Shown here: in pieces, positions 1 to 8,710 of the stretch
Numbering within the stretch: position 1 is the first letter of the stretch
How the letters are laid out: every line of letters begins with the position of its first letter
DNA from: Gammaproteobacteria bacterium
GTDB taxonomy: Bacteria; Pseudomonadota; Gammaproteobacteria; Pseudomonadales; Porticoccaceae
Reading direction: 5' to 3'
DNA: 64,000 bases
Assembly: GCA_016708925.1 (NCBI GenBank)
Contig: JADJET010000011.1
Coordinates: 1 to 64,000 of the forward strand
The notes under the pieces: generated by a model
Seen by the model: only the letters and a program-made list of their open reading frames with translations
Database searches by the model: none
What the model was told of the DNA's origin: nothing
Translations under genes and position numbers: made by a program

Positions 1-274
1 TTTTCTGGAACAAAGCCAGCAATTCGGTATTGGAAATATTGCCCGTGCCAATCAGCAGCAGCCGTGCCGGACGTCCCTCGACGAGGAATGAATACACAAA
101 ATCGTCATCTTTGGTGACGACGATCCGATTTTCCGCATCGGCGACCCCGCAGATCGCATCGTCCAGCGTGCGGTTGGCGTGCGGGAGATCCAGTGTATGA
201 ATCGCGTCATGACCGGCACCAGCCAGCCAAACCGCAAGACGCCTGGGAAGTTGCGCGTCGACCAGGAACCTCAC
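1..274 (-). CDS. DUF5615 family PIN-like toxin (3' end cut by the window edge)
   Basis: Reading from a GTG at 274, the protein begins RFLVDAQLPRRLA and carries a VVTKDDDF motif and an LLLIGTGN motif. This is the pattern of DUF5615 proteins, which have a Mut7-C/PIN-like nuclease fold. The GTG overlaps the stop of the upstream DUF433 gene by 4 bp (GTGA), so translation is coupled. DUF433 and DUF5615 are known as a two-gene type II-like TA pair, with DUF5615 the likely RNase. About 91 codons are visible and the last few lie outside the window. Family and pairing are secure; RNase activity is inferred from fold only. Confidence 0.85.
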   Translation of the reverse strand, partial: MRFLVDAQLPRRLAVWLAGAGHDAIHTLDLPHANRTLDDAICGVADAENRIVVTKDDDFVYSFLVEGRPARLLLIGTGNISNTELLALFQK

Positions 275-495
275 GCCGCCTCGGGGCCTGCTCGCTTGAC
301 ATGAGTCATGCGGGCCGCAAAGGCCAGCGCGGCGAGGATGTCCTCACGCTCAAGATCCTCATAATCGGCGAGAATTTCCTCGATGGTCATGCCCGCGGCA
401 AGCCATTCAAGAATGTGCTGAACCGGATAACGAAGGCCGCGTATGCAAGGCTTGCCGTGACAAATGGCTGGGTCGATGGTTATACGAGCGTTCAT
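271..495 (-). CDS. DUF433 family antitoxin
   Basis: A 74-residue protein starting MNARITIDP, with the conserved CHGKPCIRG segment near residue 13 and the helix-turn-helix-like M-T-I-E-E-I-L-ADY-DLE-DI pattern in its second half. This is a standard-length DUF433 protein, a small winged-helix DNA-binding antitoxin. I chose the start at 495 over longer upstream reading because the family begins a few residues before the CHGKPCIRG motif. It is the first gene of the pair with DUF5615. A truncated paralogue lies at 3190-3364. Confidence 0.85.
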   Translation of the reverse strand: MNARITIDPAICHGKPCIRGLRYPVQHILEWLAAGMTIEEILADYEDLEREDILAALAFAARMTHVKRAGPEAA

Positions 496-830
496 CGCAA
501 TGTTCCTTGATCTCGGAAAGAACGAATCGATACCGTCGCGAGCGTAGCACGTCGTGCGCTCAATATCGTTGTCCCACCCTCCGCCACTGGAGGTGGGCGA
601 ACTGGCGGCGATGTCGGCCACCATCCGGCAGCCAGTGAACTGGCGCAGCACCAGCAAGTGTTCGGCGCCAGTCGCCGCGCAATGACGGCGCAAGGCATTG
701 CGCCCGACCAGCGCCCGCAGCGAGCCGCACGCCCCCGAAGCGGCCCTGAACGCCGCCGGCCCGGTCTCCCGTTGCTCCAGATGCACGGGGGAGTATGATT
801 GCCCTTATATGTTTTCAATGGAGAAGAGCC

Positions 831-1061
831 ATGGGCCAGGTCACCATTTACCTCGACGACGAGACTGAACAGCGTCTCAAGTCCGCCGCCGCCGCGGCCC
901 ATATGCCCGTGAGCCGCTGGATAGCGAAACTCGTGAAGGACAAGACCCGCACCCAGTGGCCGGATTCGGTGCGGGAATTACCCGGCGCCTGGCGCGACTT
1001 TCCGGAAGCCGAGGCGCTACGACGAAACCCCGCCGCGGATGTGCCGCGGGAACCGCTTTAG
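831..1061 (+). CDS. Ribbon-helix-helix type antitoxin of a VapBC-like pair
   Basis: A 76-residue protein. The N-terminal MGQVTIYLDDETEQRLK is a ribbon-helix-helix strand and first helix. The C-terminal half (PDSVRELPGAW.DFP) is a common tail of VapC-partner antitoxins that wraps round the PIN toxin. The ATG at 831 has an AGAAGAG-type ribosome site just upstream; an earlier in-frame ATG at 795 lacks one. The VapC gene starts 22 bp downstream. The intergenic gap is exactly a copy of a dispersed hairpin-half repeat (1061-1083). DNA binding and autoregulation follow from family knowledge. Confidence 0.8.
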   Translation: MGQVTIYLDDETEQRLKSAAAAAHMPVSRWIAKLVKDKTRTQWPDSVRELPGAWRDFPEAEALRRNPAADVPREPL

Positions 1062-1083
1062 CAGTTTTTCAACGAGCTGTTAG
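1061..1083. repeat. Half-copy of a dispersed inverted repeat
   Basis: The sequence GCAGTTTTTCAACGAGCTGT followed by TAG fills the whole gap between the antitoxin stop and the VapC start. Close matches occur at 27593-27617, at both ends of the element at 61979-62127 (one inverted) and, weaker, at 55605-55692. Confidence 0.7.
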
Positions 1084-1479
1084 ATGTTCGCGCTCGACAC
1101 CAACACCCTGATCTACTTCTTCATGGGAAGCGGCCGGGTCGCCGAACGGTTGCTTGCCACGGCGCCGACGGAAATCGTCATCCCGGCAATTTCCGTCTAC
1201 GAAATCGAAACCGGCATTGCCAAATCTCGGGAGCCGGGCAAGCGGCGCAAGCAGTTCGACCAACTCCCCGAACTGGTCGCCGTCCTGCCTTTCGACCGGG
1301 CGGCGGCAAACCATGCGGCCGCCGTGCGCGCCGTATTGGAAGATACCGGCCAACCCATCGGACCGCTGGATACGCTCATCGCCGGCACGGTATTGGCGCA
1401 CAACGCCACCCTCGTCACACGCAATCTGCGCGAGTTCGAGCGGGTCCCGAAGCTGCTTTTGGTGAACTGGTTCGACTGA
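1084..1479 (+). CDS. vapC: VapC-type PIN-domain ribonuclease toxin
   Basis: A 131-residue PIN domain. It begins MFALDTNTLIYFF (first catalytic Asp), has the second acidic residue in the YEIETG segment and the third in GPLDTLIAG. It ends with the typical LVTRNLREFERVP..L..NWFD strand-helix block. All acidic positions expected of an active VapC are present and the length is normal. It is paired with the upstream RHH antitoxin. Cleavage of tRNA or rRNA is the usual activity, but the target cannot be read from sequence. Confidence 0.92.
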   Translation: MFALDTNTLIYFFMGSGRVAERLLATAPTEIVIPAISVYEIETGIAKSREPGKRRKQFDQLPELVAVLPFDRAAANHAAAVRAVLEDTGQPIGPLDTLIAGTVLAHNATLVTRNLREFERVPKLLLVNWFD

Positions 1480-1504
1480 CATTCGTTGCGCGCAGCCGCG
1501 ATAG

Positions 1505-1625
1505 TCCAGGCGTGGGGGCTACGCTCCACAAAGAAAATTCCACATGTCGTCAAGCGAAACACGCCAGCAGATCCTCGCCGCCGGCCAGCGCCTCAAGGAC
1601 GACGCCGATCCACGTCCTCGGCGAG
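1505..1625 (-). pseudogene. Remnant of a second FkbM-type methyltransferase
   Basis: On the minus strand the stretch reads LEALAGGEDLLACFA, then a stop, then RHVEFS. It aligns with LQALAGCEDVLARFAWVYVECSF of the neighbouring FkbM gene, and the nucleotides are visibly similar over about 60 bp. No start or further domain is present. This is a decayed duplicate of the gene immediately downstream of it in coordinates. Confidence 0.55.
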
Positions 1626-1657
1626 CCATGCCTTGATCAGCGACGACCATCCCCCCC

Positions 1658-2384
1658 TCAGCGCCCGAACAAAAAATCCGCCTGCACCGCGCGCCCTTCG
1701 CCGTCATAGGCCATGTTGTAAACGCCGCGCAGCACAAAGCCTCGCTCGCGCAGCCAGGCGATCACCGCGTCCGCAAACGCCTGCCCGGCATACAGTTCCA
1801 CGAACGAGCACTCCACATACACCCAGGCAAAGCGCGCCAGCACATCCTCGCAACCGGCCAGCGCCTGCAACTCGAAGCCCTGCACATCCAGCTTGAGCAG
1901 CGCCGGCGGCATGATGATCTCTGCCGGCACATGATCCGCCAGCCGGGCTACGAATCGTCGCCGTGCCCGTCCCGGCCGTGCCGGGAAACAGCGCATTCTG
2001 CCGCGCCGTGATCGGCAGCAGGGAAGAGGAATCGTCCCTGGCGGAGAGGTGAATGGTTGCCTCGCCCGCCTGCGATCCGATGGCCGCCTCGATCAACCGC
2101 GCCCGGGCATCGCCCGCGAACACCGCGCGATACACCACCGCCGGACCCGGCAGCGGCTCGAAGGAAACGACGCGGGCAGCGGGAAAGCATTGCCGCGCCA
2201 CCAGCGCGAACTGGCCCCGGTTGGCGCCGATATCCACTACCGTTTGGCAGTCGGCGAGCTGGCGCAGCACGGCGGCATGTTCCACGCCCGCCGCCACGCG
2301 ATGGCGGCACAGAGCGGCACGCCAGGCGGACACCGCCAGAATGCCGCTGAGCTTACGGAGTTTGACGGTTAAATTTGTGAACAC
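1658..2384 (-). CDS. FkbM family SAM-dependent methyltransferase (one frameshift)
   Basis: From a GTG at 2384 with a GGAGGA ribosome site, the protein has the SAM-binding motif I TVVDIGANRGQFAL, the acidic motif VVSFEPLPGP and an AAIGS segment. After a change of frame near 1960-1980 it continues with ALLKLDVQGFELQALAG, which is the FkbM hallmark, and ends ADFLFGR. The two frames together give about 240 residues, normal for the family. FkbM enzymes methylate sugar hydroxyls, which fits the polysaccharide context. The single indel is more likely a sequence error than true decay, since both halves are well conserved. Confidence 0.8.
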
Positions 2385-2414
2385 GACTCCTCCATCTCGA
2401 TGGTGCGGTTCCGC

Positions 2415-2444
2415 AGGTCGGGTGAGCGCAGCGTGACCCGACCT
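2415..2444. repeat. Short palindromic intergenic repeat
   Basis: AGGTCGGG and CCCGACCT flank TGAGCGCAGCGTGA, giving an 8-bp perfect stem. The core resembles the GGGTGGGCAAAGCGCAGCGTGCCC family seen at about 24350, 24720, 24810, 27745 and 43890. It lies upstream of the FkbM gene and is probably a REP-like element rather than a terminator, as no T-run follows. Confidence 0.6.
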
Positions 2445-2531
2445 GGCTGTGGGTACCGAAGCCGCCTGAGTGTTTACCGCTTCTCCAACCATGGCTGATA
2501 TGCCAACGCTCTTTACGGAGACCAAACTCCC

Positions 2532-2818
2532 ATGCCGACCCGCAACATCGTTCTCTCACCGACCACCAATCCAAACTCATTGACCGTTTGGTAACATCAG
2601 GACGCTACCAGAATGCGAGCGAAGTTCTGCGCGATGGACTACGCCTCGTCGAGCGCGCGGAAGCGGAGGCACGCGCCCGGCTGAAGGCTCTGCGCGAGGC
2701 CGCGCGTGTCGGTATCGCGGACGCCGATGCCGGTAGATTCCACGATTTCGCCAGCGCTGACGACTTGGGCCGTCACCTGTCGAGCCTTGCTGAGGAAACC
2801 ATTGGAACCAAGGCATAG
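2532..2818 (+). CDS. parD: ParD-type antitoxin (frameshift near the start)
   Basis: The ATG at 2532 follows an ACGGAG ribosome site and begins MPTRNIVL. The conserved continuation LTDHQSKLIDRLV, SGRYQNASEVLRDGLRLVE is only reached by skipping an extra CT near 2552. The remaining 76 residues form an open frame from 2588. The pattern is classic ParD: ribbon-helix-helix N-terminus, then ASEV.R.GLRL.E. The extra dinucleotide duplicates an existing CT and could be a sequence error. ParE follows 8 bp downstream. Confidence 0.82.
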
Positions 2819-2826
2819 CCCGCCGG

Positions 2827-3189
2827 ATGAGCGATGACACGAAAGCCTGGACGATTCGCCTGACAGATGCCGCTGCGGAGGATTTCAAGAGCATCATCCG
2901 TTGGACCATCGGACAGTTTGGCGAGCAGCAAGCCCGTGTCCATACAGAGACCCTATCCGCAGCCTTGCGCGACTTGAGGTTCGGCCCCACCCTGGCCGGA
3001 GTCAGGGTACGAGATGACATTGCCAACGGTATTCTGACTCTCCACCTCGCCCGCCGGGGCCGCAAGGCTCGCCACTTCGTGATGTTCCGTATTGCAGATC
3101 ATCAAGCACACGTTGTGGAGGTACTGCGCCTGCTTCACGATGCCATGGACCCGCCCCGGCATCTGCCATCTTTGACCGAAAACGAATGA
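2827..3189 (+). CDS. parE: ParE/RelE superfamily toxin
   Basis: A 120-residue ParE. The N-terminus has the strand WTIRLTDAAAEDFKSIIRWT, the centre has G.RVRDDI..GI..LH, and the C-terminus has HFVMFRI....HVVEVLRLLHDAMD. The arrangement matches gyrase-targeting ParE toxins that pair with SGRYQNASEVLRDGLR-type ParD proteins, which is the gene just upstream. The length is slightly long for the family because of a 10-residue tail. Gyrase as target is inferred from the family. Confidence 0.88.
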   Translation: MSDDTKAWTIRLTDAAAEDFKSIIRWTIGQFGEQQARVHTETLSAALRDLRFGPTLAGVRVRDDIANGILTLHLARRGRKARHFVMFRIADHQAHVVEVLRLLHDAMDPPRHLPSLTENE

Positions 3190-3364
3190 CACATGGCGGA
3201 GTAAATCGCGGGAGATCCCGTGTATGGACCACGTCATGGCTGGCGGCAAAGGCCAGCGCGGCGAGGATATCCTCACGCTCAAGATCCGCATGGTCGGCAA
3301 GGATTTCCTCGGTGGTCATGCCGGCGGCGAGCTTGCGGGCCTTGGCGACCAGACTTGCTATCAC
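3190..3364 (-). pseudogene. Truncated DUF433 antitoxin
   Basis: Minus-strand translation gives AAGMTTEEILADHADLEREDILAALAFAA, almost the same as the C-terminal half of the DUF433 protein at 271-495. The CHGKPCIRG N-terminal motif is absent. No DUF5615 partner follows; the DNA downstream is the parE gene on the other strand. It looks like a leftover after recombination, not an indel artefact. Confidence 0.7.
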
Positions 3365-3500
3365 GATCTCTCCACATCGGTAAGGATTAGCGGCGCATCA
3401 GCACCGCCGGACAAAGCGCCATAGGGTGAGCAAGGCCAAAAGCCGTGTCCACATGGAGCCTCGCGGCTCCGTATCCGCGTGAGCACACTACACCCTTGGT

Positions 3501-3540
3501 CAGGGCTCTCCTGAGCGCCGTCGAAGGGCTCCAGGACAGG
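3501..3540. repeat. Dispersed palindromic repeat, copy 1
   Basis: CAGGGCTCTCCTGAGCGCCG, then TCGAAGGGCTCCAGGACAGG. Related copies lie at 19516-19562 and 20501-20550, all in non-coding DNA beside TA genes. The best copy (20501) folds into a long hairpin. Confidence 0.6.
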
Positions 3541-3622
3541 CGTTGCCCACCCTGCGCGGCTGGAATTTTAGCGCCGAAAAGAATTACCCTACCAAGGATT
3601 AGGTAATTCAAAGGAGATCGCC

Positions 3623-3846
3623 ATGAGAAGCACCATCACCGCGCGCGGACAGACAGTTGTGCCGGCGCAGATCAGGCGCCGCTTCAACCTCACGCCCGCG
3701 CAGCGTCTGGAATGGGTCGTCGATGCCGACGGCATACGGGTCATCCCGGTCTGCGAAGATCCGGTGCAGGCTTTCGCGGTCACGGCAAGGGTGGCGCGAC
3801 GGCGCGCCTGCTCAACGCCCGCAAGCAGGATCGTGCTCGCGAATGA
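3623..3846 (+). CDS. AbrB/MazE-type antitoxin (frameshifted)
   Basis: The start MRSTITARGQTVVPAQIRRR is a textbook AbrB swapped-hairpin domain. The frame must change near 3768 to reach the expected tail FRGHGKGGATARLLNARK. That tail ends in a TGA at 3844-3846, which overlaps the ATG of the downstream PIN gene. The start codon is preceded by AAAGGAGATCGCC, a strong ribosome site. The second half matches VapB-like tails that occlude VapC. The indel is probably an error. Confidence 0.75.
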
Positions 3847-4001
3847 AGCATTACCTGCTGGATACTTCCGCGCTGCTGACTTTGCGCGACGACGAGCCCG
3901 GCGCCGACCGAGTGGCCGAAATTCTGGCCCTGTCAGGTCACAAGAAAGCGCGTTGCTCAGGCTGTTTCATGAGCCTGATGGAAGTGTTGCCTTACAAATG
4001 A
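3843..4001 (+). pseudogene. VapC-type PIN toxin, truncated after about 45 codons
   Basis: The ATG overlaps the stop of the AbrB-type antitoxin. MKHYLLDTSALLTLRDDEPGA is a clear PIN N-terminus with the first catalytic Asp. The frame then runs FMSLMEVLPYK and stops. The normal 130-residue domain is missing beyond the first acidic residue. The break coincides with the left copy of a 49-bp direct repeat (3980-4028), so this is a recombination truncation. Confidence 0.75.
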
Positions 4002-4290
4002 ACGCGTGGAGCCACGAAACCGCGTGTGACCATGCCAGTATGAAAACCGTATCGATCGCTGCGACATAGCGATACAGCGCCACATACCCGCGCGCGCCTC
4101 GACCAATCACCAGCTCGCGATTGCCCGTGGACCCCGGTCGACCGATGAGGGGATTGCGCTCCAGCACTTCGATTGCGGTAATTATGTCGTGCAACCGCGA
4201 GGGGGCGTCCTCTACTTCGTATTCGGCCAAGTGGCTCAGGATCCGGTCAAAGTCATGAGCAACTTCCGGCGCCAGCTCGATACGGGACAC
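3967..4290 (-). CDS. ParE/RelE superfamily toxin with an altered C-terminus
   Basis: From a GTG at 4290, 2 bp after the antitoxin stop, the protein reads SRIELAPEVAHDFDRILSHL and continues through NPLIGRP and YVALYRYVAAIDTVFILA, the typical ParE/RelE core. The last 20 or so residues are encoded by the 49-bp direct repeat and look foreign. The usual C-terminal strand with its basic residues appears to be lost, so the toxin may be inactive. The order is antitoxin first, toxin second on the minus strand. Confidence 0.78.
   Translation of the reverse strand: MSRIELAPEVAHDFDRILSHLAEYEVEDAPSRLHDIITAIEVLERNPLIGRPGSTGNRELVIGRGARGYVALYRYVAAIDTVFILAWSHAVSWLHAFICKATLPSGS
3980..4028. repeat. 49-bp direct repeat, left copy
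   Basis: The 49 bases beginning GGAAGTGTTGCCTTACAAAT and ending ACCGCGTGTG are identical to 4961-5009. They contain CGTGGAGCCACG, a 5-bp-stem dyad. The pair brackets the CopG/ParE module, truncates the VapC gene on the left, and replaces the normal ParE C-terminus. Confidence 0.85.
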
Positions 4291-4292
4291 CT

Positions 4293-4577
4293 TCAGGGTG
4301 CCAGCTTGCGCGCCGCCGGCCGTGAGGGACGTTGGCCCTCCACGCTTTGCTCAAGATAGCGGCGCATTTCCTGCCACGGGATAGTCGCGCCGGACGCCAC
4401 GATTCCCGCATACCGCTGGTTTGCGGTCTCATTAAAATCCTGCCGCAGGGCTTCCTGTTCGGTTTTCTCCATGATGGCTTGCAGAATGAAGCCATGGGTT
4501 GTGGTGCCCGATCGTTCCGCCGCCAGACGGACCCGCTGCTTAAGTTCTTCCGGCAGGCGAATGGTCGTAGTGGACAT
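4293..4577 (-). CDS. CopG-like ribbon-helix-helix antitoxin
   Basis: The ATG at 4577 follows GAGGAGCAATCC, an excellent ribosome site, so I prefer it over the upstream in-frame ATG at 4610. MSTTTIRLPEELKQRVR is an RHH strand-helix, followed by ERSGTTTHGFILQAI, the second helix. The remaining tail should bind the toxin. At 94 residues it is typical of the ParE-partner family. Confidence 0.85.
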   Translation of the reverse strand: MSTTTIRLPEELKQRVRLAAERSGTTTHGFILQAIMEKTEQEALRQDFNETANQRYAGIVASGATIPWQEMRRYLEQSVEGQRPSRPAARKLAP

Positions 4578-5129
4578 GGATTGCTCCTCATGCAAAATTA
4601 TGCAGCACACTCGTGCTACGCCAATCGCAGCTCCAATATCCGAAAGTCCAGCCGGATATCACAGCATTTTGTGAACACCGCCGGATACACCGCAACCAGC
4701 GGCGATTTTCAAGGTAGTTGTCGCGTGAGCCATTCACACAGCCTTTCGTTTCTGTCCGCGATCGACCTCGCGTTCCGGGTTTAACCACACCACATCAGAC
4801 AGCGACCAGTTCCGGGTTGTGCGTGTCCAGCGTTGCGGCTTGCGTTTTGCGCGCCGCCTCGTGGACCGCGATGCGATGCCGCAGCAACTCAGGCGCTTCT
4901 CCACGGTGGCGCTGCGCCGGTGTCACAGTCTCCCGAACTCGAACAGCTCGCTGTGCAGCAGGAAGTGTTGCCTTACAAATGAACGCGTGGAGCCACGAAA
5001 CCGCGTGTGGCGACGACCCATCGAAGCGGGCACTCGCGGCCTCGCTTCGTCTCACCAGGCATCACGAACCACCAGGACTTGGGTCACGCGCGATTCCACG
5101 ATTGGCAAGCAGTACCTGCGCAAAGCTCG
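4578..5129. other. No convincing gene; contains the right copy of the 49-bp repeat
   Basis: Open frames here overlap on both strands and none matches a family I recognise. A minus-strand frame ending at 4795 reads through the right 49-bp repeat (4961-5009) and encodes RHRIAVHEAARKTQAATLD, which may be a gene remnant of unknown kind. The 4600-4700 stretch upstream of the CopG gene holds the palindrome-rich promoter region. Confidence 0.5.
4961..5009. repeat. 49-bp direct repeat, right copy
   Basis: Identical to 3980-4028 in the same orientation. It marks the right edge of a roughly 980-bp unit that carries the CopG/ParE pair. Confidence 0.85.
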
Positions 5130-5786
5130 TCACGGCCGGCACCGGATGTCGGCAGAGCACTCCTGATAGCCACGCATGAATGTCTCTCCAAACCGGTATC
5201 TTTGGTAGTACGCTCCATGTCCGTAAAGCCGAATATTTAGCTCGACCTCATACCCAAACCGCTCAAATCGGCGAATCTGCGAGCGCAGCGGACCCCGGCA
5301 CCAGCTATAGCGCGCCGGAAACTTGCCCAGGTTACCCGACCGCTCGCGACCCGGCTGAAGCAGGTGGAGCAATTTTTCAGTCAATGCCTCCGGCAACGCG
5401 GCATTGACTAAAAAAGGCAGTGCAAAAAATGTCGGGAAAAAATGGAGCGCGTATCCGCCATCCCGCAGCAATAAACGGACATTTTGGTGGAACTTCGCGC
5501 CGCTTGGCACATGTTCAGCCAACATCCTGCTGAAGGCAAAATCGTATTGCGCCAACGGCAAATGCTCGTCTCCGCAAATATCCGCGCAAACTTTCAGGTA
5601 ACCTGCAGGCGCCTTATCCAGCTCTATTTGGGAGATATCCAGCAAGGTGTACTCAATCCCAAGGGATGCAACAAAATCAGCGGATAGTGTCGGATTAGCC
5701 CCGGCGCCAAATTCCACAATCCGGGTAAAATCATGAGCCTTGATTATCTCCAGAACTCGAGGAATGACCCGTTCCCCAGGCGTCAT
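5130..5786 (-). CDS. Class I SAM-dependent methyltransferase
   Basis: A 218-residue protein with motif I IVEFGAGANPTLS, a motif II-like YTLLDISQIEL, and YDFAFSRMLAEHV (post-II) followed by LLLRDGGYALHFFPTFF. This is a Methyltransf_11/12 fold. The second half (RSQIRRFERFGYEVE) resembles sugar or lipid methyltransferases of polysaccharide clusters. The start at 5786 comes after an in-frame stop, so little N-terminal extension is possible. It sits at the end of the AT-rich GT2 block on the same strand. The substrate is unknown. Confidence 0.85.
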   Translation of the reverse strand: MTPGERVIPRVLEIIKAHDFTRIVEFGAGANPTLSADFVASLGIEYTLLDISQIELDKAPAGYLKVCADICGDEHLPLAQYDFAFSRMLAEHVPSGAKFHQNVRLLLRDGGYALHFFPTFFALPFLVNAALPEALTEKLLHLLQPGRERSGNLGKFPARYSWCRGPLRSQIRRFERFGYEVELNIRLYGHGAYYQRYRFGETFMRGYQECSADIRCRP

Positions 5787-5933
5787 CGGACAGACCGTAT
5801 TGAATATGCGTCACAAATGCCTCAAAAGATGAACTCCATCATCCATTTTTTTGTGGCCGCAAAAAGACAGAAAATCGTCTTACAAAGATATCCAAATATC
5901 ATTCACTTCTTTTATCTTTTTCTCATAGCGCGC

Positions 5934-7127
5934 CTATTGTTCTCCTAACTCATATATTACCTGTCCTATAAAATTGCTGCCTAACAAAATGTATCTGAAA
6001 CCAGATTGCCGTATAAATTTGTGTATGTATGCTGACGCAATTGTCGCTTCATATACATTCACAATATCTAATTTTTCAGGATTAACTTCGAAATTCCACC
6101 ATTCGCGCTTTACAATCGACAACAATGGCTGAAATTTACGTACCCAACTTGTTCTATCTAAAAAACAAACACCATTAATCTCTGCAATTCTTTGGCACTC
6201 ATCTCGAACAGTATCAAGGTACGTCAATCGAGCTATCTTCGTCGCAACTTGAAGTTGATTTTCCAATGACAAACCAAGACCCCCATGATGAAGGTGCCAT
6301 GATTGCAAATAGCACTCATACAACACTATTTGAACCGATTTTCCAACAATTAATGATTCGTGGAACGGAATATTTTGTTCTGAATTGAAGATAAAAAGCG
6401 GTTTAGCTTCATTACCGATAGGCGAAAGTATATTCGCTGCTCCTGTACTATGTTTTGATACACCGGCTATTGCGATCGGAGTTTTATCGAAAGATATTTT
6501 TCCGTGAGATGCGACAAAGCTACAGCTGAATACAAATCCGGTACTTGAGAACAAAAAATCTTCCACTCTGATCTCGCGCTCGATTAATCCAAGTCGATTG
6601 AAGCTGCACCGCCGTTATAAAGCCAAGGCAAAGTGTTATAAGATGTCTTTCCCGAAAAAACTCGTTCTAATTCTAACCTAGAATTTTTCACGCTGACTGA
6701 ATCAGATATCGGGATTAGCAGTCGTCCATGCGGAGAATCTGCGAAATGCCCACTCCATTGAAAAAAGCCAAAGGTTGGAGAGACCGCCTCAATATCGTGA
6801 GCGCGTATCAATGTGTTGAGCGTTCGAAGCGCCCAAGGATACAGGCCATCATCGTCACCAAGAAACATTACCCAGCCATCCACTACATGGTTCAGCGCAA
6901 ATTCCCAGTTATGGGACATGCTTAACCGACGTCCTGTATTGATGTAATGAATTCTGTCGTCGGCAAAAGAATCCACTACGTCCTTGGTGTGATCCTGACT
7001 GAAGTTATCACTTACGATGATATTAGGTTTTGGTAATCCTGAGCGACAACGGTTCGCAAGCAATAGACAAGCACATCGGCCCGCTCCTCGTCGGAATAAT
7101 GACATTGAATTTTATGCCGTCGTCCAT
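5934..7127 (-). CDS. GT2-family glycosyltransferase (several frameshifts)
   Basis: The ATG at 7127 has an AAAGGAG ribosome site and begins MDDGIKFNVIIPTR, the GT-A first strand. After indels near 7085 and 7020 it continues NIIVSDNFSQDHT, then GWVMFLGDDDGL, which holds the GT2 DxD motif. A third frame change near 6590 leads to a C-terminal part with IAIAGVSKHSTGAAN. The combined length of about 390 residues matches O-antigen GT2 enzymes. The base composition is strikingly AT-rich beside its neighbours, a sign of transfer. The three indels could be errors or decay. Confidence 0.72.
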
Positions 7128-7173
7128 TCGGGACTCCTTTGAACGGGATTTTATTCGCTGGAAAATAAGATGT

Positions 7174-8687
7174 CTCAACGCAACTGGACAGCAAACCGGA
7201 AATAGCCGTAAAGCTGAGATCTTCCCAATGGGGAAGCAAGAGCTGCTCCGAACAGCGTTAAACCGGCAACGATCAGCACGGCCCCGACGCTCTCCAGCGG
7301 CTCATCAGTACCCCCGCGGGGTAGCGGCGCGAGCCAGCGCCGCAGCAGCTAACGCCGCGAATGTCGGCGCCAAGACATCCTGCCCATACCAACGCCACAT
7401 TTCTCCGCCCAGAAGTTTGCGGTGCATCAGGGGCACCCCCAAGGCAACATAACCGCTGTTGAGAGTAATCCAGACAACGGGCGCAGCGATGACACCAAAC
7501 GTCTTGACGCCAAAATAGATCGCCGGCACCAGCACCACGACCGCCGCCAGGTTGACCGTCGCGGTGAGCCGGGTCCAGCCGTGGGCAAGTTGCAGCGAAT
7601 ACGGCAGATGCATCAGTCCATTCAGCATATTGCCGATGACCAGCAAACTTACCAAAGGCGCGACGGCTCGGGTCAGTTCCGCGTCCCGGGTCCACAGCAG
7701 CACCAGATGGTCGGCGAAGAATGCCAACACCAGCGCTGCGGGCACAACCGCCAGCGTCAACGCCTGGCAGTAGCGGTGATAGGCGACGGCTAACCGGTGC
7801 TGGTCGCCCTGCACCACCAGCTCGGTCAGGCGGGGATAGATCGCATTGTTGAGGGGCGCAACCATCACATACAAGGCCGCAGCCAGGGTGCTGGCCAGCG
7901 CGTAATGGCCAAACTCGGCCAGCGGCAGCAGGCGGGAAAGCAATACCTTGTCCGTCTGGGTGAGCAGCACGGCGAGAACCGTAATCCCACCCATCCCGGC
8001 CGCGAACCGCCAGATGTCTCGCAACGCCTGCCAGCGAAAGCGCAGCGGCGCAGAAGGGGCGGGCAGTAAATGCCTCATCCTCACCGCCAGCACCAGCGCT
8101 TCGAGCCCTGTCACCGCAGCCTGATAGATGAAAAACGCCTGAATGATCGGCGACAGCCAAGCCAGCACCGGGATCACCCCAACCCCCCGCAGCGTCGCGA
8201 AACCGGCAGTGACGACATTGAGCCACACCTGATCCTGCAAACCCTGGATGGAGCTGCGATACAGGGTCGCCAGCCAGCGCAACGCAATCACCACACCCAT
8301 GAGCATCAAGGCCTGCGCAACAGCGGCGGGCGCCAGGGCTTGCGGCCGCAACCAGTCCCCGGCAAGCCAGGGCGAAGCAAGCGCCAAACCTGCGGCTATG
8401 CCAATGGCTATCGCCCAATAAACGCGCTCGGCGGCGTGGACCAGTTCGCGAATCGCCTGCGGACGGTGCGCTCCTGCCTGAAAGCGCGCCGCCTCGCGGC
8501 TCAGCGTCGGCGCCATGCCCATGTCCAGAACCATGAACACCGATTGGAGCACGGCGAATATCCCGATCACTCCGTAAGCCTCAATCCCCAGAAAGCGGAC
8601 ATAGAGCGGAATAAAGGCGAAGCCCATCAACCCGGTCCAAGCGGTACCGAGATAATTGGCGAGAATGTTGCGCGTTACGGTGCCCAT
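7174..8687 (-). CDS. Wzx-like polysaccharide flippase (MATE/MOP superfamily; one frameshift)
   Basis: The ATG at 8687 begins MGTVTRNILANYLGTAWTG, typical of polysaccharide-export flippases. Some 460 residues follow with alternating hydrophobic segments, including IPLYVRFLGIEAYG and LLSRLLPLAEFGHYALA, two family signatures. The frame ends at 7305 in a C-run. A shift there restores VGAVLIVAGLTLFGAALAS, the last membrane helix, ending at 7174. Translocation of lipid-linked oligosaccharide across the inner membrane is inferred from family and context. Confidence 0.85.
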
Positions 8688-8710
8688 GGCGGTGGATGGG
8701 TGGGTTCCGG

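Noticed and set aside
1486..1896. Plus-strand frame rich in Arg and Pro
   Set aside because: Antisense to the FkbM gene and its remnant; no family similarity.
3980..5009. 49-bp repeats as integron attC sites around TA cassettes
   Set aside because: I find no GTTRRRY/RYYYAAC core pair at the repeat ends and no integrase. The repeats also lie inside gene ends.
4819..5166. Plus-strand frame of 115 codons across the right 49-bp repeat
   Set aside because: No motif, no ribosome site, and it runs through repeat DNA; left unassigned.
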